Below the pieces are notes generated by a model. The model had not been told where the DNA came from, did no database searches, and saw only the letters and a list, made by a program, of their open reading frames with translations. From the NCBI GenBank assembly GCA_903813345.2, contig CAIIXF020000009.1, forward strand, positions 1,922,001-1,986,000: a stretch of 64,000 nucleotides of DNA. Direction: 5' to 3'. The stretch is from Owenia fusiformis (taxonomy: Eukaryota; Annelida; Polychaeta; Sabellida; Oweniidae). A program made the position numbers and the translations under genes. This document shows positions 49,871-60,833 of this stretch, one piece after another (positions within the stretch are counted from its first letter, which is position 1; every line of letters starts with the position of its first letter).

Positions 49871-50056
49871 GGTAAAGGCCCTTAGCCAAGGGGGGGGGGG
49901 CAGTTAAGGGGTGCAAGTGACCCTCCCCGCGACCAAAAATTCTTTCAAAACTATGCAGTTTTCTTCCATTCTGAGCACTTTTGAACTTATTTTGATTGGA
50001 CCACCCCCGGAAATTTTTAATAAGTGACCCTCTTGATAAAAGCTGGCTACGGGTCT
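49871..50056. repeat. Dispersed repeat with GGCTACGGG ends, copy B
   Basis: It has a G-run start after GGCCCTTAGCC, an AAGTGACCCTC block, and an end at GCTGGCTACGGG, matching the layout of 30484-30622. Confidence 0.65.
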
Positions 50057-50540
50057 GCGAGTATATACAAGAAAAGGTTGCGGGCTAGCCTCCAAACGAT
50101 TGTTCTGGCGTTATAAGTGCAGCTTGCAAACAGAATTCACCGATCATGGCTCTCAAATTAGAGAAACTGTCTATTAGTATGTATTGCACTTCGCACCTCT
50201 TTCTAGGTGATGAAATCCAATTTTCCTATTTGCGGTTCTGTGTTGTTTTGTCGTATATAAATGAGACGAGGTGCGAATCAATTTAGGAAACTACCGTTTG
50301 GGATGAAATCTATACATTTTTCGCAATACGTCATCCAATGTCTAGGCGTTATTACAATCATAAATAGTATTAATAGTAGCAGTGGCAGTGGAGATATTAG
50401 TATAAAGGAGCTGGATATAGGGTATGAGTACTGGTATGACATGATTGCAAGTGTATCTAAGATTTTCAAACCCAAGTCTTATAGTTCCAAATCTACAGGG
50501 CGTCCACAAAAAAAAGTATACCCAACTTCAAAGCCAGGAT

Positions 50541-51877
50541 ACTAGAATTCTGAGCAATTTTTTGAAAATTCGAAAATGACAGCGTAAGGCCTAGTTTGTC
50601 CTACATCAAATGGTTTCTTGATCGTTATGTAATTGTCATGGATGACTGAGCAATCATGGCTTTTATGAAAGGTAAAATCAGCACTCTGCCAAGTTAGCAT
50701 TCAAGTAGAATAACGCAGATGCGAGTAGGTGGTTACCAGATTCACCACCAGGTGGCTCGTTCGGGTCAGATAGCATGGCGGGTATAGTAGAAAGTTCCCT
50801 TTAACTTAAATTACATCTGTTTTAGTGGTTCAATTTTCATATAGCCCTTATGTATCTAATAGTTATGCAAATTAAAATATGTCCAGTAAAAGAAAATGTT
50901 ATCTGTCCAATACAAGAAAATATAATTCATTTTTCGTGATTTTGTAACATGGGGTCTATGAGGAATCAACCCGAACAAGAAGTCACATTTTCAAAACAAA
51001 TTAAATTTTCAAAGTTGATAGACAATTTTCGAAACCGTATTTTTTGATGTAGTTTTACATGCAGATTTCAAATATGACATCACTTTGACTGAATTTTGAA
51101 TATTTAATGACGTAAATCAAGATTATTTATACTCGCATCTAGTCTATTGACACAGTGTATGTTCCTTGTGTACAAAACATTATTAATGTTCAAATTCAAA
51201 CTTGTTCCATGTTATTCACCCTTTTTACATATTTTTACATAACTTTTTTTGCTACCTCCCTCTCGGGAATTGGATCAAAAGAGCCTCTTGAACAGCAATG
51301 AAACTTCTACATGATGATATGCAGCCTTGAAGTCAATTGTATCCCCCATTTAAGTCAATACACCCTTGCTGAAATCCTCATTTTCTCAGAAGAACTCAAG
51401 TTGATTGAGTCTCAACAGGTAGATTCATGTTGGACAGTATTGCTAGAATCAATTTTCAATCGTAAGAATAGGGGTTCTTAAACAGTACACTGGACTTGGT
51501 TTTAGACGTTTTTGTTGGCTCCATACTGCCCTGGTGTCATTTGGACCATGTTTGCAGGCCTATTTTAGAAAAAGTTAAGCTTTTTGCCAAACCTTTTTTT
51601 ACATAAGAGAGCAACTCAACCACCAGTCCAGTGCATATTATGAAAGTCTTGTCCTCGAATATAATCTAACAGAAAAAGAATACTAAGCCAATTACATATC
51701 GATTACCACACAGGATGATAACTTGGTACAGCGCTAATTTTGTCACCTATCATAATTTTCATGATTGCTCGGTCAAACATGACATTTGCATAATGACTTA
51801 GGTACCACTTTATGGAGGACAAATAAGGCTTTTTGCTGTTACCTTTGTATTTCCAAAAATTAATAAGAATTCTACTA
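50541..51877. mobile_element. 1.3-kb non-coding element with about 190-bp inverted ends
   Basis: The left arm (ACTAGAATTCTGAGCAATTT, TTTGTCCTACATCAAATGG, GACTGAGCAATCATGG, CTGCCAAGTTAGCAT) matches the complement of 51690-51877 block by block, with perhaps 70-75% identity by eye. The left flank CAGGGCGTCCACAAAAAA at about 50497 might be an older, longer terminus. There is no ORF of note inside. Confidence 0.75.
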
Positions 51878-52818
51878 ATTGGTTTATAAACTCAGCACTC
51901 CCAATCTCTCAAATAATGTCACAAAAATGCACTTGGGCTGTGAATAAATAGAACAGAAAAGTTACAATCAACTCAAACGTTAATTCATGTTAATAGTTTC
52001 TAAACACGTTCGAGAAAACGGAAAACATACAAACTGAATGTAAAATCATTTTAGTGATTTCTTGAGCTTCTGAGGTAATCTGTATTCGATCTTGTCTCGC
52101 TCAAAGAACTTGTAATGTTAATTAAGCGATTATTGGTGTCCTCGCAAAATGTCAACATTCCGAAGAATCCCGAAGAATTTCCGAAGATAAAACTTCGAAA
52201 AAACAGTAGAAATACCTTCTGTTTATGAAACAACCAGGGCGTTTTATTCTGCAAAACGAAAACTGAGAATTATATTTTCTTAATCGGAACGTTCATGTCG
52301 CTGTGTGAAACTATTTATCAAGGGAGCGGGGAGTCAAAGATTTCAAGACTCTCGACATCTCTTGACTTTTCCAGTTGATCTCATTTCAACGCGTAATGCT
52401 ATAAAACATATTGGATATAAATCAAATTTGGCAGATCTTCTACACTTGTACAACTGTAACTTTCTCAGCGGCACATTTAATGACTGGAAATGTTTCGTTC
52501 ATTACACACCATTTCGTGCAGTGTATTTGGTAGTGGGCTTACGTCATGAGTTTGAAATTATTTTCGAGTAGTGAATCGTTTATTCGGTGTAACCGATTAT
52601 TTCAAGGTCAAAACGGACCCCCTTTGGAAGGCCCCGAGTGACCAAATAGTTATCAAACCATACAAAGGAGACGAAAAGAAAGGTAACTGAAAGTTCCAGA
52701 CACGACCAGTCTTCAATAGAACCCCACTTAGGTAGCACCAAAAGAGAATGAGCTGTAGTTTATCTTAAAGAATATACAATTTTAACAAAGAAGAGTACAT
52801 TTTTTCTATTGTTTTTAA

Positions 52819-53205
52819 AGAATTTGTACATGACAAGCTATCCAAAACCAGTGTGGCACAAGAGACGATTGATTGTCACATGCAGTGCCCTAAAGCTGAA
52901 TTAATTTCAAGGCACTCTATAGTAAACACGAAAGAAATCAAATTTCAAACTGTACCTGGCCATGACCTGTTACATGCAGTGCACCGAAGCTGAACTAATT
53001 ACACCCACTCATTTCTCGCACTTACCCCATATACGTGTATAAAAGAAATCGAACTTTCCCAGTCCATTTACCTTCCATAAGATTCAGTGTGGGATTTAAC
53101 TTAGATAAACCATTCGCACTTGGTCTAAGGAGAACCAATAGCCTTGGGTTCAGGCCCTAGGCAAGTATTCCTTCCTAACACCGTACTCATAATTTATCTA
53201 GACAG
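52819..53205 (+). repeat. Dispersed repeat, copy B (partner at 6165-6490)
   Basis: It has the same ordered blocks as copy A with small insertions. CTGTTACATGCAGTGCAC and CCATAAGATTCAGTGTGGG are clear landmarks. Confidence 0.85.
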
Positions 53206-53686
53206 AACTCATCTTGGTTTATATATTGTTTGCTTCCTTTACTGTACGGTCTGCCTTTTAAAATATTCGGCGTTTTTCTTGTACCTTAAATCTGCTCTTA
53301 GAATGTTCCTTTTATTAATGAATGTGTGATGCTCTTTGGTATTTTACCTTTTGGCACTTGGACTTGCATATATTTACCAGAACATGCAATCTATCATAAA
53401 ACACGCCAAATATTTCCAATTAATATTCTAATATATTCGCAGGTCTGATAAAACGACCCTATGAATAACGCAATAGGTGGTACTCGTAGCAAAATCCCCG
53501 TAGATTTACAAACATAAATGCATTAATCTTAATTGTCGACAGTACTCCTGGGACATCTCAGACGTTATCTGACTATTTGATTTAGTAGAGGATCAGTTAT
53601 GAATGATTGGAGGTGGCTTAAAACAATCTCCATCGACATCCGGGGTCTTCACCCGACTGTTCAATATCCAAGAACTTGCTCGTAAT

Positions 53687-53724
53687 AGAGAGAGAGAGAG
53701 ACAGACAGAGAGAGAGAGAGAAAG
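53687..53724. repeat. GA microsatellite
   Basis: An AG-dinucleotide run is interrupted by ACAGACAG. Confidence 0.98.
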
Positions 53725-53979
53725 GAATACCCCAGAATTCATAGATGAATCTAAAATTGACAATGTAAACATGAACGTAATCGTAATTTACCATATACAA
53801 TAAAAACTGGTCTTTTACATAAGAAAGCGAGTAATTCACAACATTACAAAGTTGTAGAAACACACATCATTAATATGAGAGTTTTCATTCCGTTGTTCAA
53901 CTCTTCATCCATGGATGTCGTTATGACTAACAGGGACATCGGGCCTTAAATGATCCAGGACTCTGAAAGCATAAAACGG

Positions 53980-54270
53980 TCGCAAAGCACTCAACCAGAC
54001 TTGAAATCACAGAAAGACTCAACACCAGACTCTATAATGACAAAAAGACTCTACATAAGATTTAAAATGACAAAAGGCTCTATACCTGACTTTAAATCTG
54101 GTTTTAAAATGACACCATGACAACACTTTAAATGATAGACTGGCTCCACATCGCACATGACACAAAGCTAGACTACACCCGACTTTAAAATGAGAGGAAG
54201 ACTCTTCACTTGACTTAAATGACAGGAAACTTCACCAGACTTTAGAATTACAGAGAGACTCTAATGGCAG
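53980..54270. repeat. Degenerate repeat around AAATGACA...GACT
   Basis: Units like TTTAAAATGACAAAAGACTC and CACCAGACT recur irregularly about every 40 bp. Confidence 0.6.
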
Positions 54271-54404
54271 AAACCCTAGACCTAGTTTTGATTAGATGTA
54301 CATTTCGAATAAATCTTACTTATTTCAACTAATAGATCAGCCCAGCTGTTGAAGGATGAAAGCCAATGATGTTTCACTAAGGAATAAGAGGGGTAAATGA
54401 GAAA

Positions 54405-54565
54405 GGTTTTAAGACAACTCTTCCCAAGACAACTCGTCCCAAGACAAATCACCCCTAAGATAACTCGTCCCAAGACAACTCACCCCTAAGACAACTCGTC
54501 CCAAGACAACTCACCCCTAAGACAACTCGTCCCAAGACAACTAATCCCTAAGACAACTCATCCCA
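54405..54565. repeat. 31-bp tandem array, about 5 copies
   Basis: Alternating half-units AAGACAACTCGTCCC and AAGACAACTCACCCCT give a 31-bp period. Confidence 0.95.
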
Positions 54566-56559
54566 CTTGTAAAATTCGTAAATAAGTTTATCCTGTATCA
54601 ACATTGTAATATATATTTTGTATTTAAACATTAATTTGAATTCAAAATTAGTCCGAAAAACGAAATTCCTAAAAAATTCATTTTTACAGCGTGGATTGCC
54701 AAAATTTCTAAAAATTACTCTGTAAAGCTAGGAAATACGTATACAATATTTACGCAATCTGCTGTAATGAGGGATATAGGGGCAAGGACGTTGTCTCTTA
54801 CTCAGTGATATGTGTCCCCTTCTAATTGAGTAAAACCCAATAAGGAAATCAATGGCCAGAAATTAATTGTGAAAATGGCAGTAAATATGGTCAGTTAGTA
54901 ACGAAGTTGGAGGATATATTTGCCTTGTACTCAAATTACGTTAAGACATTGGATAAGCAAATCAGACAATCTTCTATTCTGCTCCGCGTTGTGTAATATC
55001 CGTTAGGATATAGATACACATATAAAGCTCATCGAGGCAATTATTTTTCACTGGTAATCGGGTAATATTTAGCTTAAAGTGAAATGTCTATATTTTGTCA
55101 CTTAAAGTGTTCCCCTTTTAACCAATAAACGTGTTATTAATTTCATTTAAAAAGGCATCTCATTTTAGAGGCGTTCTGTGTCATGTGTAATATGAGTTAC
55201 GGATTGCACTTGCCATACGTTTGACCAAATATGTATGTTGATGAATTCTTGTAAATTCTACACTCTCCTCCCGGCAACAGCTTTCTGACCATATGTTATA
55301 TTTTTAGAGATTAAAAATCACCAAACATTTATCTTTCGGACATTATGTAATCGAGGAGAGCATCATAAGAGAAAACTATTTAAAACACTTTAATTGGCTA
55401 ATGAAGAGTAAAAGTTTAACAAACTTTTTTTGTGGAAGTAACAATTGCAAAAATAGAAAATTACTGCTTATTTCTAATATGCTTCTGGTCTAGTTAGCCA
55501 GGTAAGATGCTATCTGAAGCATTTTCCACAGGTGCAGACTTATTTACCTACTTATCTGCTGCATGGTTACGTTCTGGTTTCATTATTTCCATCATGTTAT
55601 GTGTGGTGAAAATGAACTACTGTTGTGGTTTACCTTGAAAACTTTCCATTTTGTATGGTCATGATTAATTAGGACATGGCGCAAACTGACGAGAATTTAG
55701 TCAGGATGCTTTTTCATTTTAGCCAAGATAAGATCTAGCTGCATTGCACACTGAAATTGACTGCATTTCTAGCTATGTCTCATATCTCTGGAAACACTTT
55801 GCTTTAACATTTTAGGGAGGTGAAGTGTGTAGAAAAGGGGATGTGAAATACACGTGAAACGTAAACGGAACGAAATTCCCCGCATTGTCTAATATAGCAG
55901 AACCAATCTATTTTTAGATAATGAAAGAACTAAGTCGATGGGGATAGTTCTTAATGCTATATGTACTTCTCAAGTATTGCTTTAGAAACGCGAAATGGTT
56001 CCGCCTGGCGAATTTCATTAATGTGATTTTGTATCTGATATGAAAACATGCTTATCTAACTCACAAGGCGGATTAAACCGACGCCCTTTACTGATCCAAG
56101 AAAACTCTATGACACAAAAATGAATTGTGGTTAAACACGATGGCATTTTTCGAAGGGGACAGCATCTTTTCCAATCAATCGAGGTTGGGCCATGCAGCCG
56201 AAGGTAAGCCATACAACCGAAGGTAAGCCATACAACCGAATTTTGCCGATTCAATCTGACGGAGAATGCCGAGCCCCTATTTTTGACCAGTTAGAGACCT
56301 CCTCTTCACATTCGTGGTACCCTCGGCCAACTTCGTTTGCAAAGAAAAGCTTCGGCAATCTTCGGCAATCTCCGGCTTTTCTTGAGGCATCTTCGGTTGC
56401 TTGCCAAAAGTCGACACCCTTTTTCGAAGACCAGAAAGCAGTAGCACTACGTGGCCCTAGAATAAGAAATGAAATGTTTAAAATGTCACCTAGCGTGGTT
56501 TTTATGTGTAGTGTACACTGTCAAGAATTCGATAACTTTATATTTGCACATACCAAGAC

Positions 56560-56680
56560 GTGTCTAGCTACAAGCCTTTGTGACCCCCTCCCATCCCCAC
56601 TACAACAATTTCTGTGTGAGAATGTGTATAGTCAAGAAGTGGGGGGTCACAGAGGCTTGTAGCTACATGTAGACTAATAC
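56560..56680. mobile_element. Hairpin with 36-bp arms
   Basis: GTCTAGCTACAAGCCTTTGT at the left pairs with ACAGAGGCTTGTAGCTACAT at the right, and the loop side has CCCCAC / GTGGGG. It overlaps the tail of a 156-codon ORF (56192-56662) that I consider non-genic. Confidence 0.8.
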
Positions 56681-56782
56681 CTAGACGTGAGTAAAGCTAA
56701 AATGATGAGGACGCCACAAACTTTAAAAGGTGAATTTCAACAATTTTATTAAATCATTCCCATGCCTTTGGAATATACATTA

Positions 56783-56935
56783 GAGAGTTAAGCTACGCGT
56801 TGTTAAGTGAATTTGTACGTGAATGTGTCAAACTATGGTTCATAGAAGATGAGAAAATTATTTGATAGAAGGGCAGTAATCAATTGGGCCAAATTGATAC
56901 ACGTTCACGTATAGGTACGTGGAACTTAATTAGTT
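56783..56935. mobile_element. Degenerate relative of the GGGAG-TTAAG MITE family
   Basis: The left end TAGAGAGTTAAGCTACGCG followed by GTACGTGAATGTG resembles the start at 62681. The right end (TACGTGGAACTTAATTAG) is poorly conserved. Confidence 0.45.
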
Positions 56936-57965
56936 ACCAGCTGAAAGGTCTATACTAACGTGTTTGCCACATCTTATAATCGTATCCGTTGGAAATCTAA
57001 GAATTAAGATTCAAGCCTTGTTATTTAGGTTTGTGTTAATGTCATCCATGACATTCATGGTTGATAGTTAATCGTGTTTTCTTGATTTCGTAATTCATTC
57101 AAAAATAGTTACGCGATTGCTTGTATTACTAATCAATAAAATTGAAGATCGAGTTTCCGAGTTGTTGGTTTTCATAAGAGGTTATAGATCATTGCTCCCG
57201 TAAACAGTTTAAGGCCTTCACGAATTAATTCTCGGTTTAACATCGGCTACCTGTTCATTCAAAACCTCCCCTCGGCCAATCTGTTTACCGGTTGTTAATC
57301 ACTTCATTCCATAGTGAAAAATAAGTGAAGCCTTTTGAATGAAGGATGCTTATAAATATCTATTTTATGCCAAGTAGAGTTTAAGGGAGATAAGGAGGTA
57401 AAGTATATCCCGTATCCCGATTTGAGGTTTCTCTATCCAGAACCTCCATATCTCCTGCTTTAATTTCGTTTATGCCTACGCCACCGTTCGGAATAAACAA
57501 CGTATGGGATTTGCCAAGGCTGATTGCTGTGGGCAAAGGGCTGGGGGTCTGTGTTTTAGACTCTGTAGTTCATCTGGTTCTATTTTTCCTATCTTTGACA
57601 GTTATTGGTATTTATGGGACATATCATTGCGTGATCATTTAGGAAAGTAGACGAGTTCTGTTCATTTCATTAAATATTCAATCAGTTAGAAGTTATTTAG
57701 TCCTACGTATGGCCCCAGCGAGTCTAATGTTGGAGAGCCACTTCACTTTTATATCTCCAGTCGATGGTCTTGATATAAGATTGATGACGATCTTGGAAAT
57801 TGTCCTTACTACACCATAACAGAATAAAAAATCTGACAGATCCAAGGGCCAATGAAAATGCGTGACAGAAGTAATCAATGGCAAACTGTGGTAAAATACG
57901 AAATCAAATATATTATATTTTAGATTTGTAACCTACATAAGCTTCGTTTAACGGCCGAAATATTA

Positions 57966-58000
57966 TACAGAGTGTTCCAAAAAATTGCAACTTTTTTAAA
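57966..58000 (+). mobile_element. Solo mariner-like terminus
   Basis: TACAGAGTGTTCCAAAAAAT with the following TTGCAACTTTTTT resembles a Tc1/mariner terminal repeat and the terminus at 20618. No matching right end was found downstream. Confidence 0.4.
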
Positions 58001-58409
58001 AGGCTAGAAAAGTATCGTCATAAAAAAAGATTTACAGAAACTCAATGATAGGTATAAAAACGGCAAATCTCGGACACATATGGGACCATTTATATTCATA
58101 GATATAACTTCAGTCGTTTGTTTTCTGTGATAGTTTGTATGTTTACTCTGTTTTATTCCATGTAATGTCTCGATAAAGACTTGCAATTGCTTGTTATGTA
58201 ACAATGTCGATTTCTCATTGCGTCTACAGCTCTATCCTATTAGATGATCACAAATCAGGAAGGAACTCGTCCACACCATAACACGCTAGATAAAGCTAAC
58301 GCAATCTAATGTGTGATTGCTTATTGGATTGCGTTGTTTTATTTCGGCCTCTGGCCAAGGAGGATTGGCCCCAGAATCGAAGAAGATATTTTCCAACAAT
58401 GAAAACGCC

Positions 58410-58560
58410 GAAATGTCGTTATTTTCTGAAATCATAACCGATTATAAATTCAAAATAAACAGTTCAAATGATTCAAACCAATATTTCTTGTGAGTTCTCA
58501 CGATTCAAATGTTGAAGTGAACAAAATGGCGGCTGTTGGAATTCGAATTTTGTAGCACGA
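58410..58560. repeat. Dispersed repeat related to 45410-45780
   Basis: It shares GATTATAAATTCA, TTGAAGTGAA and AAAATGGCGGxTGTT in the same order. Confidence 0.65.
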
Positions 58561-58777
58561 CATCCCCATATAAGGGACAGGATATCGATGAAAGTCTTTA
58601 TAGTAACTATAAGGATCTCATCCAGGCGACTTGGGAGCCCTCGCCTCTATAGCCCAATTAGAAGCTGCGCTTCACTTTACGGTGAAATAAACATAATTCT
58701 AAATTGAAGTCAGCAAACGAATTTTACTTAACGGTATGAATAAACATATTCATATATAAAAAATAAGGGGTCGGGTT

Positions 58778-59278
58778 TACAATGAGTTTAGGCTTGACAT
58801 ACACTAGAATAGGAAACGGTAGAGTAAACACGACAACCTGCATGTACATTTGAAGCTTCGAAGATCATCCTGCATAAATATGAGGCCAATCAAAGATTAG
58901 CACTGTTGAGCATGGCGTTTACAATGAGTTTAGGCTTGACATACACTAGAATAGGAAACGGCAGAGTAAACACGACGACCTGCATGTACATTTGAAGCTT
59001 TGAAGATCATCCTGCATAAATATGAGGCCAATCAAAGATTAGCACTGTTGAGCATGGCGTTTACAATGAGTTTAGGCTTGACATACACTAGAATAGGAAA
59101 TGGTAAAGTAAACACGACAACCTGCATGTACATTTGAAGCTTTGAAGATCATCCTGCATAAATATGAGGCCAATAAAAGATTAGCACTGTTGAGCATGGC
59201 GTTTATAATGAGTTTAGGCTTGACATACACTAGAATAGGAAACGGTAGAGTAAACACGACGACCTGCATGTACATTTT
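58778..59278. repeat. 142-bp tandem array, about 3.5 copies
   Basis: AATGAGTTTAGGCTTGACAT occurs at 58781, 58923, 59065 and 59207, exactly 142 bp apart, with very few differences between units. ORFs at 59072-59399 read through the repeat. Confidence 0.98.
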
Positions 59279-60752
59279 CTATTTCCATGAGTTACCCACA
59301 AGATTATTCTTGCTGTTAGTAGATAAGCAGCCAATCATCTTCTATTTACGGGAAATAGATAAGATAAAGTTATCTTCACTTCTCGAATCACTTACATAAA
59401 ACTCAACCGAAATGTGAAATGAGGAAAATATTGTTCAGATAGTGTTTTGCTATGGATGTTCTCCACGGGGCCCCTTGTACTGAAGAGCATTATTTCGAGC
59501 AATTGCACGTCAAATGCAACCACACGATCATCTCTATTACTTTTGTAATTATTTCGACATCTTTAAAGGAACGATAAATAACAATTAGAGACGAATTAGA
59601 TTTGTCCCTAATTTACAAAATTTCTTACTCACAACATTAATGTTATGTCATGCCTTTTTTCAAAACGATAACTCATTATACATGTATGTTCTAAGTATGG
59701 TCGCTAGAATGCTACTTATGAGAGGAATTAGAACATTTTTACATCTTATAACTTTGCTTCTTCTAGAGAGTTTATAACTAGACTCTGCGCGCAGGGTAGT
59801 CAACGAACCAAGATGACAATATTTTAGTGTTTCACAATAATTTATGATTGGTCGTGGGAGTGAGTTTCTCTAACTTCAAACTAATACTAATTTGTCCTGG
59901 AATTCTTACAAGCGCCTTTCGACACCAAAACCACGCGTAGTATTTCGCGCTAATTGTAACTTTATATAGAAAGAGCTTTACGTCTTAGTGAAGCCTCACC
60001 ATTGATATCGTTCAACTCTACGGTACGTCTGTTTCTTAATGAGTTCACCCTAATGCCTCGGCCTAAGACATCTTCCGGAGAACCCGTGATCTTTTAGCAG
60101 AAGCACATGTCAGAAAAGACAAATTGGGAACTCTTGTAGAGAAGCCTTTGAAAATAGATATGATAACATTTACAATTTACCTCGATGAGAAAAGCGAGTA
60201 TTTCAAAATAAGTAAAGAATAACAAATAAAACATCTGCTGTCTTGAATTAAAATTACTATGTTTCTAGGAACCCAGAGAATAAAATATATATTTGAATAT
60301 CGCCTATGTTGCGCTATGGACCCCCCCCCTCCTTTCCTCATACACATATTTAGGCAGGTATATGCATACCTGTTTTTCGGTAAAAAAACAGTTTTTCTAC
60401 AAAATAATCAGTTGCCTGCCCAGAACAAATCACCGGAAATTAGTCAATTAACCGATATTTCGGAAAAAGTACAAGCAAACTCCAAAGGATATGGACATAT
60501 CTATAAAGTGAGAAAAGTTGAAATGAGTAGAAACCTGAATAAAACAAAGTATATTGAAATGTCCCCTTCATTATAACGAATGCGCATTTTAGGAGAGTCC
60601 TAGGAATGTCATAAAGTGTCCTTGGTAATCGTACTTCACTTGAGTTTTCAAAAGTGATATACCGGTAACTTAACATGCCCACTGTTGGTTGTATTTAGGG
60701 TAGTTTCGTTTCGTTTCGTGCAATACAAAAAATGGATTATTTTTATTTTCAG

Positions 60753-60833
60753 GAGAATCCTGCGAGTATCACAAACTGTTTCCTACAATGAAAGAGGTCA
60801 ATAGAGATCCAGAAGTAGATAAAATTATAATAG
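60753..60833 (+). CDS. CACNG: CACNG-like gene 2, second coding exon (extracellular loop, second conserved cysteine)
   Basis: This 81-nt exon lies between a TTTTATTTTCAG acceptor and an ATAG|GTAAGA donor. It joins in frame to the exon ending 43026 (split codon C|GA) and to the exon at 63381 (split codon G|AT). It encodes ESCEYHKLFPTMKE and then an acidic stretch ending DKIII. The cysteine (residue 91 of the assembled protein) is the expected disulfide partner of Cys74. The pattern CxYxxxF resembles the gamma-1/6 loop. The other frames of the exon contain stops. It is too short to show as a long ORF, but splice sites, phase and protein context agree. Confidence 0.88.

Larger units (their letters stand above)
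43027..60752 (+). other. Intron 1 of gene 2 (17.7 kb)
   Basis: This GT-AG phase 1 intron begins GTAAGT and ends TTTTCAG. It contains several fold-back elements, a 142-bp array, a 31-bp array, a GA microsatellite and dispersed repeats, listed separately. I see no nested gene with recognisable protein similarity on either strand. Confidence 0.85.

Noticed and set aside
56192-56662. 156-codon ORF, the longest apart from the CACNG exons
   Set aside because: It begins in a short tandem repeat, ends in a hairpin, and has no domain or splice support inside the gene 2 intron.
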